A stretch of DNA of 64,000 bases from [Empedobacter] haloabium (GTDB taxonomy: Bacteria; Pseudomonadota; Gammaproteobacteria; Burkholderiales; Burkholderiaceae_D), in the NCBI GenBank assembly GCA_008011715.2, contig CP136508.1, forward strand, positions 5,704,001 to 5,768,000. Direction: 5' to 3'. The position numbers and the translations under genes are program-made. The notes under the pieces were generated by a model. The model saw only the letters and a list, made by a program, of their open reading frames with translations, was not told where the DNA came from and did not search any database. Numbering within the stretch: the stretch's first letter is position 1; every line of letters starts with the position of its first letter. This document shows, piece after piece, positions 8,344-17,351 of the stretch.

Positions 8344-10101
8344 TCAGAACACCCGCGCCGTCCGCAGCACCGGATACAGATTGAAGCGCTCGTCCCACGA
8401 AGCATGGCGGCGGGCGAAGAACTCCAGCCGGGCGCGCGGGCTCTTCGCAAATGCCGGATCGCTGTCCAGCCTTGCCTGGAACGCGGCGGCCACCTGCGGG
8501 TCTTGCAGCTGCTCGCGCGCCACCTCCTCGGCGACATACTCCTCCATGTATTCCTTGCGCTCGAACGAAACGTTGAACAGGCCCCACGCGGCCAGCGAGT
8601 CGGCGCCCTGCGGTTCCAGCATCGTCATCACCAGGCGTGCCTTCGGCTGCGCGATGGGCACGAACAGCGCGCCCTTGCCGATCTCGCGCGCCTCCGGCTT
8701 CCAGCTGCCTTCCAGCGCCATCATCTGGTGACCCTCGACCGATTGCGGCGTGAGCTTCGTGGCGTCGGCCCGGAAGGCCTCGACATCGACCTTGCCGGGC
8801 GCGCTGCCCAGCACCTTGAACGTCACGCCATGCTGGCGCAGCTTGGTCGCCACCATGGCCGCCTGCGCGGCGGGCACCAGGTAGCCGCCCGCTGGCGCCG
8901 TGACGAGGCGGTCCGGCACCACCTCGTCGCGCAGCGGCACACGCCACAGCTGCGGCTTGGTCTCGTCGTACTTCGTCCAGACGCCGCCGGACACGTCGGA
9001 AGGCGTGCGGGTGTATTCGTAACCGGCGAAATCGATCGTCCGCGTCTTGTCGGTGGTGCGGTAGCTGAGCGGGAATTCGCGGCCGGCCAGCGCGGCCGCG
9101 CGGCCATCCGCCGCCAGCGCCAGCTTGCGCCATTCGGCACCGTGCCGCGCCACCTGGTCCAGCACCGACACGATGGTGTTGTAGGTGATCTTCACGCGCG
9201 TCGGGTAATCCTTCCACGAGTGCGTCTCGACCAGCATCGCGAAGCGGTTACGCAGCGGGAAGTAGCCGGTCGAGAAGCGCGGCGTCGACATCTCGTCGAC
9301 GAAGCCGGACTGCGGATCGTCGGTCTTGGCGAACGAGATGTAGAAGTGCTTCGGGTCGGAGCCTTGCTTGCGCAGGTCGGCCATGACGTTCTCGCGCAGT
9401 GCCGTGCCGGCCACCTTCAGCGCCTCGTCGCCGCCATGCACCGGTTCCACCTGGATCGACACGTCCGGCTGGAACTTTGCGCCGTTGGTCACGTGCAAGT
9501 CGATATAGGCCAGCGGGTCCCATGCGTTCACCAGCGCCAGCATGGCCTGCATCTCGGGCGCGTCCGCCTTCACGTAGTCGCGATTGAGGTTGTAGTTCTG
9601 CGCCGTGACGCGCCAGCCCATCTCGACGGGGCCGCGCTGGTTCGGGCGGTTCCACTTGCCGAAGCGCTCGTGCCCATCGACGTTGAAGACAGGGACGAAC
9701 AGCAGCACCTGCTTGTCCAGCGTGCCGCTGGCCGCCTTGCCGTCCAGCGCGTGGCGCAGCGCCAGGAAGCCGGCATCCTTGCCGTCGATCTCGCCGGCAT
9801 GGATGCCGCCTTGCACCAGCAGCACCGGCACGTTCAGCTTCTTCGCCTGCTGCGCCGTCAGCGCGCCGCTTTTCGACACCGCCAGCGCCAGCATCGGCCG
9901 CCCTTCCGGCGTGCGGCCGAACTCGAAGCAGCGCACCGCCTTCGGATACGCCTTCTGGAAATCGGCGCACAGCTTGACCACCTCGTCGTAACGCCCGGTG
10001 GCTTCGTAGCCGGAGCGTTCGGCCACGGTGGTGAGATCGGGTGCGGCGTGGGTCAGGGGGACGGCGGACAGCAAGGCTAGCGCGAGGGCGGTACGAATCA
10101 T
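8344..10101 (-). CDS. Secreted M14-family zinc carboxypeptidase
   Basis: 585 aa. The start is ATG 10101 because it opens a clear signal peptide (MIRTALALALLSAVPLTHA|AP). The M14 zinc site is visible as HAGE in GGIHAGEIDG (His and Glu ligands) and a downstream His in YIDLHVTNG. The substrate-binding NLNRDYVKAD stretch matches the Asn-Arg pair that anchors the substrate carboxylate. The C-terminal ~200 residues form an additional domain. It probably trims peptides in the periplasm or outside the cell. The convergent ttcA 3' end is separated by a terminator. Confidence 0.88.
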   Translation of the reverse strand: MIRTALALALLSAVPLTHAAPDLTTVAERSGYEATGRYDEVVKLCADFQKAYPKAVRCFEFGRTPEGRPMLALAVSKSGALTAQQAKKLNVPVLLVQGGIHAGEIDGKDAGFLALRHALDGKAASGTLDKQVLLFVPVFNVDGHERFGKWNRPNQRGPVEMGWRVTAQNYNLNRDYVKADAPEMQAMLALVNAWDPLAYIDLHVTNGAKFQPDVSIQVEPVHGGDEALKVAGTALRENVMADLRKQGSDPKHFYISFAKTDDPQSGFVDEMSTPRFSTGYFPLRNRFAMLVETHSWKDYPTRVKITYNTIVSVLDQVARHGAEWRKLALAADGRAAALAGREFPLSYRTTDKTRTIDFAGYEYTRTPSDVSGGVWTKYDETKPQLWRVPLRDEVVPDRLVTAPAGGYLVPAAQAAMVATKLRQHGVTFKVLGSAPGKVDVEAFRADATKLTPQSVEGHQMMALEGSWKPEAREIGKGALFVPIAQPKARLVMTMLEPQGADSLAAWGLFNVSFERKEYMEEYVAEEVAREQLQDPQVAAAFQARLDSDPAFAKSPRARLEFFARRHASWDERFNLYPVLRTARVF

Positions 10102-10129
10102 GCACAGGACTCCGGTGGAATGAAAAGAG

Positions 10130-10151
10130 GCCGGCACCTTGCGATGCCGGC
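10130..10151 (-). terminator. Weak hairpin with short T-run upstream of the M14 gene
   Basis: GCCGGCA and TGCCGGC pair around an 8-nt loop. On the minus strand the stem is followed by CTCTTTT. It would stop transcription entering from the transposase remnant or M48 gene, but the stem is only 7 bp. Confidence 0.4.
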
Positions 10152-10226
10152 CGGCTGCCGAAGCATTATAGTGAAAGGCGCTGTGCCCTCGTCCTAATGA
10201 ATTTTCCTTCCGGCATACACCCGCGC

Positions 10227-10391
10227 TCAAATGACGATGAGAAACAGCGCCGCGCGCAGCAACTGCTGCGGCGTCGCCACGCATCCGGCATCGAGCGCAT
10301 GGCGCCAGCCCAGGTAGTTGGGCAGGTATTTGCTGGCGACACCATTGAAGCGCTTCAGCCAGTTCTTGAACCGGCCGTGGCAGCTGTTGAC
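10227..10391 (-). pseudogene. IS1595-family (ISXO2-like) transposase remnant, C-terminus only
   Basis: 54 codons plus stop on the minus strand. The segment NSCHGRFKNWLKRFNGVASK, followed directly by YLPNYLGWRHALD, closely matches the extreme C-terminus of IS1595-type transposases, whose consensus is roughly N-x-H-S/G-R-x-K-x-W-M-R-R-F-x-G-V-A-T-x-Y-L-P-x-Y-L-G-W-R. Nothing upstream in this frame belongs to a transposase: the reading frame runs into the 3' end of the M48 gene within 26 nt. No terminal repeats or target duplication are visible. It is a decayed fragment and not a functional gene. Confidence 0.75.
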
Positions 10392-10417
10392 GCGCGCCCC
10401 TGGCCGTGCGGCGACCG

Positions 10418-12805
10418 TTATTTCACCAGCACCACGCTGCCGGCCGCATTGAGCGCGTCGGTCCTGTTCCCCTGCGGCGCCGTGGACGTGCCCTGCTCCA
10501 GTCCCGCGAACAGGGTGACGGCGACAATGCTGGCGGCAACCAGCAGCCGCGCGCCGCCCGGCAGCCAGCCATCGGCGCGCAGGAAGCGGGTCCACAGGTC
10601 GAGCTTGTCCCGGCGCGGCCGCTCGGCGCCCGGCGGCAGCGTCGCATACCCGGCCGGGACGGTCGTGGGCGCCGGCGCGGGTTGCGGCACCGTGCCGCGG
10701 CGGGCGTGCCGCGCGACCAGCGCTTCCGCCACCAGCAACTGTTCGAGCGCCGCCGAGCGCAACGCCGACAGCCGGTTCAGCGTATGTTCGACCCAGTGCC
10801 CGACCGCCGGCAGCCAGCTGCCCAGGTTGTCGGGCTGCGCTGGCGGCAGCAGGAATTCGCCCAGCAGCTCGCGACAGCCTTCCTCGGCGCCGAGCCGCCG
10901 GCACAGCCTGGCGTCGAGCGCCAGGTGGCTGGCTGTCCGGTAGACCAGCTCCAGCACACGATGCAGGCCGTTGGCCGACGTGACGACGCGGAGGATGGCG
11001 TCGCTGCCAATGCGCCGCGCGGCCGTCTCGACAGCGACGACGTTCATCGCTGCGCCGTGCGCGTCGGCGACGTCGGCAGCGGCGTGCTCGGCGTAATGCA
11101 GCACGGCCAGCAGGCCGTCCAGGTATTCCTGCCAGCCGCCGCCCAACTGGCGCGCCATCGCCTGGTGCCAGCCGCGGCAGCGCAGGTCGTGCGCGCGCAG
11201 GCGCTCTTCCACTTCCTCCAGCTCGCGCGTGGTGCGCGCCAGCGCCGCCGGCAGCTCGCGCCGCGCGCAATTTTCCCCGCGCAGGCGCACGCGCCCGTCG
11301 CGCGCCGTCGTCCGGCCGACGACCAGCGCCTGCAACTGCTCGCGTTCTTCGCGCAACGCACGCAGCTGGCGCACGTCGTCGCGCAGCGTCGCGGGATACA
11401 GGGTGGCGCCGTAGGCGACATCGGCCGGCACCGGCTGGCGCAGGTCGGCCGCGCAGGCCGCGTGGCGCGCGATGTCGCGGCCGAAGTAAATCCCGCAATA
11501 GCGACGGTTGAACTGCTCGCGGCGATACAGCCGCGCGACCTTCTGCAGCGTGTCCGGCAGCGGCACTGGCGCCAGCGGCGGCTGCGGGTGGCCGACCAGC
11601 GCAGCGCTCATGCGCTCGCGCAGGACGGCCGGCTGCTCGAACAGCGACCAGGCACTGGCGCCGTCGATGGCGGCAGCGACGTAGTGGCGCTTGGCGTTCT
11701 CCTCACGCTCGTGATTGAGCGGATGGCTTTGCCACATCCTGGGCGGATGGCCCAACTGCTCGCGAAACACGCGGTGCCGCGCCGGCGCCTCGGCCGGCAC
11801 CGGTGGCACGCGGCCGTAGGCATCGTCGTCAAGAATCGCCGCCATGCGGCGGGTGATCAGGCTCTGCACCGCGTACACGTCTGCCACGGCGCAGCCCTGT
11901 GCCGCCTCGTTGTGGGCGAACTGCAGCGCGCGCTGCCATGCATCGTCGGCCGCGTGCAGCCGGTGCAGCGCGTGGACCAACGCATCGCTGCCGGTTAGCG
12001 CTACCGCGACGAGATCGGCTTGCAACTCCATCTCGCGCGACAACGCGCTTTGCATCAGCAGCACGACGCGGAACGCCATCTCGACCAGCGAACGGATCGA
12101 CCAGACCACCAGTTGCAGCACCCAGGCGAAAATGCGCAAGCGGACATCGATGCGGGCCATCCAGTCGAGCAGGCTGTCGAACTTGTCGCGCTGCGCCACC
12201 AGATGGCCGGCGACCTGCTGCGCCACATAGACCCAGCGCCCCACGGCCATCGACCGCTGCGCGAAGTGGCCGAACTCGTGCGCCAGCACGGCGCGCAGCT
12301 CGCCCAGCGGCAGCGCGTTCACCAGGGGCAGGCCGATCTCCAGGTTCTTCCTGGAGGGCAGTAGCAAATTGAGCAGCGAGATGTCGTAGAACACCGCCGC
12401 GTTGACCCGGTTCGACAGGAACACACGATGCGCGCGCGGCGCCCCGGCCGCATCGGCCAGCTCGTGCAGGAAGGCGAACAGGCGCGGCATTTCCTTCGCC
12501 GTGACCTCCGTCAGCCCCGCAGGCATGGCCTGGCGGACGAAGAAAAGCGACTTCAGCATGAACAGGCCGAAGAAGACGTTACAGCCGACCAGCAGCCACA
12601 GGCGGCCGGCATCGTCGGCATGCAGCGCGGTATGGCCAAGGCGCCACGCGTTCCACAGGAAAAAGGCGGCCAGCGTGAAATAGCCCAGCACGAAGCCCAG
12701 CAGGCCCGCCACGGCTAACCGGGCACTGCGCTTGTAGGCGGCCGATGGCTGGGCCAGCTGACCGATCAACCCGGCAGTGGGTTGCTTAGTGATAGTATCG
12801 ATCAT
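10418..12805 (-). CDS. Large membrane M48-family metalloprotease
   Basis: 795 aa, about two to three times the size of HtpX-type M48 proteins. Two N-terminal transmembrane helices (about 30-54 and 68-90) precede the catalytic domain. The zinc-binding HEFGH is at 176-180, followed by a hydrophobic segment near 240. A region with the third ligand (typically E-x-x-A/D) is plausible around REMELQAD. The following ~450 residues are helical, Arg/Ala/Leu-rich, and end in another hydrophobic segment near residue 750. I do not recognise that C-terminal half. Membrane M48 enzymes usually perform quality control or protein maturation. The start at 12805 has only a modest GGGGAA ribosome site. Confidence 0.82.
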   Translation of the reverse strand: MIDTITKQPTAGLIGQLAQPSAAYKRSARLAVAGLLGFVLGYFTLAAFFLWNAWRLGHTALHADDAGRLWLLVGCNVFFGLFMLKSLFFVRQAMPAGLTEVTAKEMPRLFAFLHELADAAGAPRAHRVFLSNRVNAAVFYDISLLNLLLPSRKNLEIGLPLVNALPLGELRAVLAHEFGHFAQRSMAVGRWVYVAQQVAGHLVAQRDKFDSLLDWMARIDVRLRIFAWVLQLVVWSIRSLVEMAFRVVLLMQSALSREMELQADLVAVALTGSDALVHALHRLHAADDAWQRALQFAHNEAAQGCAVADVYAVQSLITRRMAAILDDDAYGRVPPVPAEAPARHRVFREQLGHPPRMWQSHPLNHEREENAKRHYVAAAIDGASAWSLFEQPAVLRERMSAALVGHPQPPLAPVPLPDTLQKVARLYRREQFNRRYCGIYFGRDIARHAACAADLRQPVPADVAYGATLYPATLRDDVRQLRALREEREQLQALVVGRTTARDGRVRLRGENCARRELPAALARTTRELEEVEERLRAHDLRCRGWHQAMARQLGGGWQEYLDGLLAVLHYAEHAAADVADAHGAAMNVVAVETAARRIGSDAILRVVTSANGLHRVLELVYRTASHLALDARLCRRLGAEEGCRELLGEFLLPPAQPDNLGSWLPAVGHWVEHTLNRLSALRSAALEQLLVAEALVARHARRGTVPQPAPAPTTVPAGYATLPPGAERPRRDKLDLWTRFLRADGWLPGGARLLVAASIVAVTLFAGLEQGTSTAPQGNRTDALNAAGSVVLVK

Positions 12806-12901
12806 GGTTCCCCAAGACTAAAGTCCCGGGAAATTCTACTCAGACAGTTAGCACTTGTATATCAATTGCCGTGTCTACCCCCCACTGGTAGGGATGGATC
12901 G

Positions 12902-12928
12902 GTGGCGCGACCACGACAGTCGCGCCAC
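12902..12928 (-). terminator. Hairpin just after the TonB-dependent receptor gene
   Basis: A perfect 10-bp stem, GTGGCGCGAC (12902-12911) and GTCGCGCCAC (12919-12928), with a 7-nt loop, 7 nt beyond the receptor stop codon. There is no T-tract on either side, so it may be an mRNA 3'-end stabiliser and not an intrinsic terminator. Confidence 0.5.
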
Positions 12929-12935
12929 GGCTTGG

Positions 12936-15635
12936 CTACGAACCGAAGTGGTAATTCAGCTCGAGCCAGCCCACCCGCCCCAGCGGGCTGTAGCTGCCGA
13001 TCGGGTAGTTCGGCCAGCCGCCGCTCGGATCCGATTTCACCTTGTTGAACAGGTTATTGACGATCAGCGACAAGGTCAGGCGATCGCTGAAGCGGTACAC
13101 GGCGCTGACGTTGACCAGCGTGGTCGGCGTCAGGTATCCGGTCCCCGCCCCGTTCGGGAGCTTGCCATAACGCGTGGCGAACAGCGTGGTCGACACCGGG
13201 CCCCGGTCCCAGTTGACACTGGCCGCCAGCTTGTCCGGCCAGTCGCTGCTGTCGAGGGCGTGCAGGCGGTCTTCCACCTCGTCGCCGGCGAACTGTTGCG
13301 AGCGGCGCGTGAGCGTCTTGGTGTAGTTGCCGCGCACCGTGAACGTGCCGTAGTCCGCGGTCCGCAATGCGTACTTGGCGCTGACGTCGAAGCCGCTGAC
13401 GCTTTCCTTGGCCGCGTTGATCGGATTGACCCGGATCTCCTTGATCTCGCCGGCCCGGTCTGGCGCATTATCGGCAAAGCGCGTGATGCGGCTGAGGGTA
13501 TCGGCGCACAGGGCCGAGGCGATATCGAGCGCGCCCAGGCGGCAGGCCGCCTCGTCGCGCAGCAGCTGGTCCGCATCCAGGTTGGTGACCAGGTCGTCGA
13601 TCTTGATGTTCCAGTAGTCGAGCGACACATCGAACGCGCTGCTGGGCGACCAAACCATGCCGGCGCCCCATGACTTGCCCTGCTCCGGCTTCAGGTCGCG
13701 GCTGCCGTTCTGCACGTAGTCGGCGCCGGGCGACTTGTTGGCGAACTCGCAGGTGGCCAGCGGCTCGCCGGCGACGGCGCAGCGGTAGTAATCCGTCGTG
13801 GACGAGTAATAGCCGGTGCCGCGCGCCTTGTAGATGTAGTTCATGTCCGGCGCGCGGAAGCTGGTGGCATAGTTCGCCCGCAGCAGCAGCTCCTTGCGGG
13901 GGCGAAATTCCAGGCCGCCGTTGTAGGTGAACTTGCCGTTGCTGCGCTCGGCGAATTCATAACGGTCGTAGCGGCCGGCCAGCGTGCCGGTCAGCGTTGC
14001 CAGCAGCGGTATGTTCAATTCCGCGCCGGCGGCGTAGCGCGTACGCGTGCCCGCGGTGACGAAGCTGCCCGGCAATGCGTTGAAGTACCCTTCGTTGATG
14101 CGCGCATCCGGTGTATTGGTAAAGCCCTGGCGCCCCGCCTCGACGACGGCGGCCAGTTGCAGCGGCCCCGCCGGCAGGTCGAGCAGCTTGCCGCTGGCGC
14201 TGGCGGCCAGCGTGTGCGTCCAGGATTCGTCGTCGCTGTTGGCCTGGCCAGTGATGGAGTCGAATTCGGCCGGCGTCAGGCGGCGCGTCAGGCGGGCCGG
14301 ATCGGGCGCATAGATCGCCACGCCGTCCGCGTCCGTGCCCAGGCGCGGGCCGAGGAAGAAGCTGTCGATATTGGCCAGCGCGCGCGGCACGTGGTTCTTG
14401 CTCTCGTAGGCGGAGGCGCTGTAGCCGGCCTCGTACTTCCAGTCCGACTTGCCGATGTGGCCGCGCACCCCCAGCGAGGCGGCCAGTGCCCGGTCTTCCC
14501 AGGTGCGGTCGTAGCGGCGCACGCCGCCCGTTTCCTGCGGCGAGATGTAGCGCTTCCAGACTTCGTACGCGCCCGTGTTCTGGTTCAGGAAGTAGCCGCT
14601 GCCCGTCGCGGCGGACGTCCACGACGGCCCGCGCGTGTTGCTGGCGGTGTCGTTGCGGCCCACCAGCAGGTCGGCGAACAGCACGGTATCGCCATCGAGG
14701 TCGTAGGTCGCGCTGGCGAAGGCGTTCTTGCTGCGGTTCTGCGTTTGCGTGGACCAGTGGGTGTTGGCGGCCTTGCGGCTGGCGCAGTAGCTGCCCGCCT
14801 TGACCGTATGGCGGAACACACTGTTATCGAACATATCGGCGAAGTCCGTGCAGGCGTTGCCCAGGTCGACGTACTTGCCGGTGTCGAGATTGCGTCGCGA
14901 CAGGATATCGGTCGGCGTGCCGTCGCGTTCGGCCATGAAGCCGCGCTGCAGCGCGGTCAGGCGGTCGCGTTCCGACACCTCCAGGCTGAATACCGTGGTC
15001 AGCTTGCCGAACTGCTGGCCGCCGGTGAACTGCACGCGCCGGTCGCCGCCGCCGCCGCGCGACGACGTGCCGGCCTTGGCGTTGAGGTCGAAGCCGTCGG
15101 CCTTGTTCTTCAGGATGATGTTGATGACGCCGGCGATGGCGTCGGAACCGTAGATCGCCGAGGCGCCGCCGGACAGGATCTCGATGCGCTCGACGATGCT
15201 CGACGGGATATTGGCCAGGTTGGTGAAGTTGACCGTGCCTTCGTAGGCGATCGGGAAGTCGGCCAGGCGGCGGCCGTTCAAGAGGATCAGCGTGTGGTTC
15301 GGCCCCAGGCCGCGCAGGCTCAGCGTGTTGGCCGACGGCGTGAAGGTGTTGCCGAAATCGGCGCCCTGCGTGAAGCCGCTGTTCTGAACCTGGTTGCTGA
15401 GCGCGTCGAACACGTTCTTGTAGCCCTGGCGCGTGATGTCGGCGCCCGAGATCACGGTCACGGCCGACGGGCCCTCCACGGTGGCACGGGCGATGCGCGA
15501 GCCGGTGACGATGACGGCGGTCGGTGCGGCAGCGGGAGCAGCCGCCTCGGTAAGCGGCTGCGTGGCCTGGGCGTGCGCCAGTAGCGGCACGCCATACGCA
15601 CCAAGCAGTGCGGCGACAAGATTTTTGATCTTCAT
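12936..15635 (-). CDS. TonB-dependent outer membrane receptor
   Basis: 899 aa. ATG 15635 opens a signal peptide ending LLAHAQA. A Pro/Ala-rich linker leads to the TonB-box-like TAVIVTGSRI. A plug domain follows (about residues 55-175; SAVTVISGADI, TLSLRGLGPNHTLILLNGRR, IERIEILSGGASAIYGSDAIAGVINIIL as separate blocks). The rest is a 22-strand-type beta-barrel. There are several Cys pairs in extracellular regions. The substrate is unknown: no siderophore, B12 or SusD-like partner is adjacent. The neighbouring peptidase genes (M14, M48, S41) make peptide or protein-derived ligands a reasonable guess only. The C-terminus ends HFGS where most barrels end in Phe or Trp. Confidence 0.93.
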   Translation of the reverse strand: MKIKNLVAALLGAYGVPLLAHAQATQPLTEAAAPAAAPTAVIVTGSRIARATVEGPSAVTVISGADITRQGYKNVFDALSNQVQNSGFTQGADFGNTFTPSANTLSLRGLGPNHTLILLNGRRLADFPIAYEGTVNFTNLANIPSSIVERIEILSGGASAIYGSDAIAGVINIILKNKADGFDLNAKAGTSSRGGGGDRRVQFTGGQQFGKLTTVFSLEVSERDRLTALQRGFMAERDGTPTDILSRRNLDTGKYVDLGNACTDFADMFDNSVFRHTVKAGSYCASRKAANTHWSTQTQNRSKNAFASATYDLDGDTVLFADLLVGRNDTASNTRGPSWTSAATGSGYFLNQNTGAYEVWKRYISPQETGGVRRYDRTWEDRALAASLGVRGHIGKSDWKYEAGYSASAYESKNHVPRALANIDSFFLGPRLGTDADGVAIYAPDPARLTRRLTPAEFDSITGQANSDDESWTHTLAASASGKLLDLPAGPLQLAAVVEAGRQGFTNTPDARINEGYFNALPGSFVTAGTRTRYAAGAELNIPLLATLTGTLAGRYDRYEFAERSNGKFTYNGGLEFRPRKELLLRANYATSFRAPDMNYIYKARGTGYYSSTTDYYRCAVAGEPLATCEFANKSPGADYVQNGSRDLKPEQGKSWGAGMVWSPSSAFDVSLDYWNIKIDDLVTNLDADQLLRDEAACRLGALDIASALCADTLSRITRFADNAPDRAGEIKEIRVNPINAAKESVSGFDVSAKYALRTADYGTFTVRGNYTKTLTRRSQQFAGDEVEDRLHALDSSDWPDKLAASVNWDRGPVSTTLFATRYGKLPNGAGTGYLTPTTLVNVSAVYRFSDRLTLSLIVNNLFNKVKSDPSGGWPNYPIGSYSPLGRVGWLELNYHFGS

Positions 15636-15754
15636 ATTGGCTGGGTTCTCCCTGGTTTTCCTTGTGGGAGTAACACGATACCAACTTTCAGGCATATCCG
15701 GAACGAATCGTTTTGCGCTAGCTTATGCGCCTGCCGCGCTGCTCGACCGTGGCG

Positions 15755-17245
15755 TCAGCGCCGGTCGTCGATCGCGATCTCGCTGGCCGGCTCGCGCACC
15801 GGCACCAGGTCGAGCGCGCGACCACCAGCACGGGCCGCCGCCGAAACGGGGCACGTGCCGCCCGCGCGCAGCTGCAGCGCCGTGCGCAGCAGCGTCTCAT
15901 CCATGCTGCCCAGCGGATGGCGCAGGTCGTCGGCCACCGCGCAGGTCGGCGCGAAACCGTCGGCGTAGTCGCCGAAGCCCTTGTGGTTGACGCCCTGGTA
16001 CTGGATGGCGAAATAGGTGCGGCCGCAATTGGGCGTCGGCACGAAGGCATACGGCTTGCCGCAGGTTTGGCCGCCCACCAGGTGCACCTCGACGTCGATG
16101 CCGCGCAGGCCGTTGACGATCGACTCGCTGGCCGAGCAGGTGCCCGGACCGGCCAGTATGTAGACACGGCGCAGGCCGAGCGATGGCAGCGTCGAAGCGG
16201 TCGGGAACAAAATGGGCTTCTTCGGTTCCATCTTGTCGTTGACGAGCGTGTGCTCGAAGGTCTTGCCGGCCGTGGCCTGCGGCCCGGCGATCATATAGGC
16301 GACCTTGTTGGCAATACTGAGCAGGCCGCCGCCGTTGTAGCGCAGGTCCAGCACCAGGTCCTTGACGCCGGCGTCGCGCAGCTGCGCGAACGATGCCGCT
16401 AGCGGCGCCTCGGCCAGCGCCACGTGGTTGCCGAACGTGAGGTAGCCGACCGGCCCCGTCGCCGTCTGCAGCAAGGTGGTGTTCTGCACGGGCGCGATGG
16501 CCACCTTGGCCGATTCCAGCGCCACGGCGAGCTTGCCGCCATCGTCCTGGCGCACCTCGAAGCGGTGGCGTTCGCCCGCCTCGACGGGGAACAGTGCCGC
16601 GTTCATCGTGGCCACCGCGGCGGCGTCGGTTGTGGCGGCAAAATCCATGCCCTCCACCGTCAGCAACCGGTCGCCGCGCCGCAGCCCCGCCAGCGCCGCC
16701 GGCGAACCCGGTTCCACGGTCGCGATGCGCCAGTCGCGCAGGGAGTCGACGGTACTGCGCAGCCACGTAATGCCATAGCCGGTCTGGCCGCCACCGGACA
16801 ATTCAGCCCAGCGGGCGTTCGTATAGCTGAAGTGGAACCGGTCCTTCGGCTTCCCGGACGCGGTCAGTAATGGCGTCTTCAATGCGTTGAAGTAGTCCAC
16901 CGTGGTCGCGTAGGCGGCCATGTCGAGCGCAGGCAACTCGCGATACCAGAGGTAGGTGTCACGCAGCCAGATGCGCAGGAAGTGTTTTTCGTCTTCCACG
17001 GTGCCGGGTCGCGGGCTGCCCGGTGGCGCGTCGGCGCAGCGCTCCATGTACTGCAGGATTTCCGGCGCTGGCGGCGTGACCGGCGGCTCGGGCCGGGGTG
17101 GCACGGGTGGCGTGACAGGGGGAACGGGAGTGACGGGCGGCGGCTCGATCGGGGCGACAGGCGTGAGCGGGGATGCGCCATCGCCGCCGCAACCTGCCAG
17201 CGCCGCCAGCATGGCGGCGCCGAGGGCGCTGGAGAGGTTCTTCAT
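15755..17245 (-). CDS. S41-family peptidase lipoprotein with PDZ domain and proline-rich linker
   Basis: 496 aa. The lipobox LAGC at about residues 16-19 predicts a lipid-anchored periplasmic or outer membrane protein. A very Pro-rich stretch (about 27-62) acts as a flexible spacer. Next come an S41 N-terminal helical domain, a PDZ-like region (ITWLR to LTVEG, about 155-205) and the protease core. The catalytic Ser is in GTCSASES and the Lys in GGQTCGKPY, matching the Ser-Lys dyad of tail-specific proteases. Six or more Cys suggest disulfides. Three nucleotides more than 100 separate it from the upstream oxidoreductase gene, and that gap holds a decayed palindrome. Confidence 0.87.
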   Translation of the reverse strand: MKNLSSALGAAMLAALAGCGGDGASPLTPVAPIEPPPVTPVPPVTPPVPPRPEPPVTPPAPEILQYMERCADAPPGSPRPGTVEDEKHFLRIWLRDTYLWYRELPALDMAAYATTVDYFNALKTPLLTASGKPKDRFHFSYTNARWAELSGGGQTGYGITWLRSTVDSLRDWRIATVEPGSPAALAGLRRGDRLLTVEGMDFAATTDAAAVATMNAALFPVEAGERHRFEVRQDDGGKLAVALESAKVAIAPVQNTTLLQTATGPVGYLTFGNHVALAEAPLAASFAQLRDAGVKDLVLDLRYNGGGLLSIANKVAYMIAGPQATAGKTFEHTLVNDKMEPKKPILFPTASTLPSLGLRRVYILAGPGTCSASESIVNGLRGIDVEVHLVGGQTCGKPYAFVPTPNCGRTYFAIQYQGVNHKGFGDYADGFAPTCAVADDLRHPLGSMDETLLRTALQLRAGGTCPVSAAARAGGRALDLVPVREPASEIAIDDRR

Positions 17246-17271
17246 GGGACGTGATTCTACGCCAAACCCTT

Positions 17272-17324
17272 GCGGACAGGCACCGATCTCCAGGTCGAAG
17301 GCCTGCAGAGCGGTGCCTGTCCGC
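17272..17324. repeat. 25-3-25 palindrome, decayed copy
   Basis: The left arm 17272-17296 starts GCGGACAGGCACC, the loop is GAA, and the right arm is 17300-17324. Three of 25 positions no longer pair canonically (one is a G-T wobble). It lies between two genes of the same orientation, upstream of the S41 gene and downstream of the oxidoreductase. Confidence 0.8.
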
Positions 17325-17351
17325 GGCGTCGCGCGCCATCCATCCCTTCCC

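Noticed and set aside
10227..11498. A full-length gene of 423 codons ending in the transposase-like tail
   Set aside because: Only the last 54 codons resemble a transposase; the rest is the M48 gene read out of frame.
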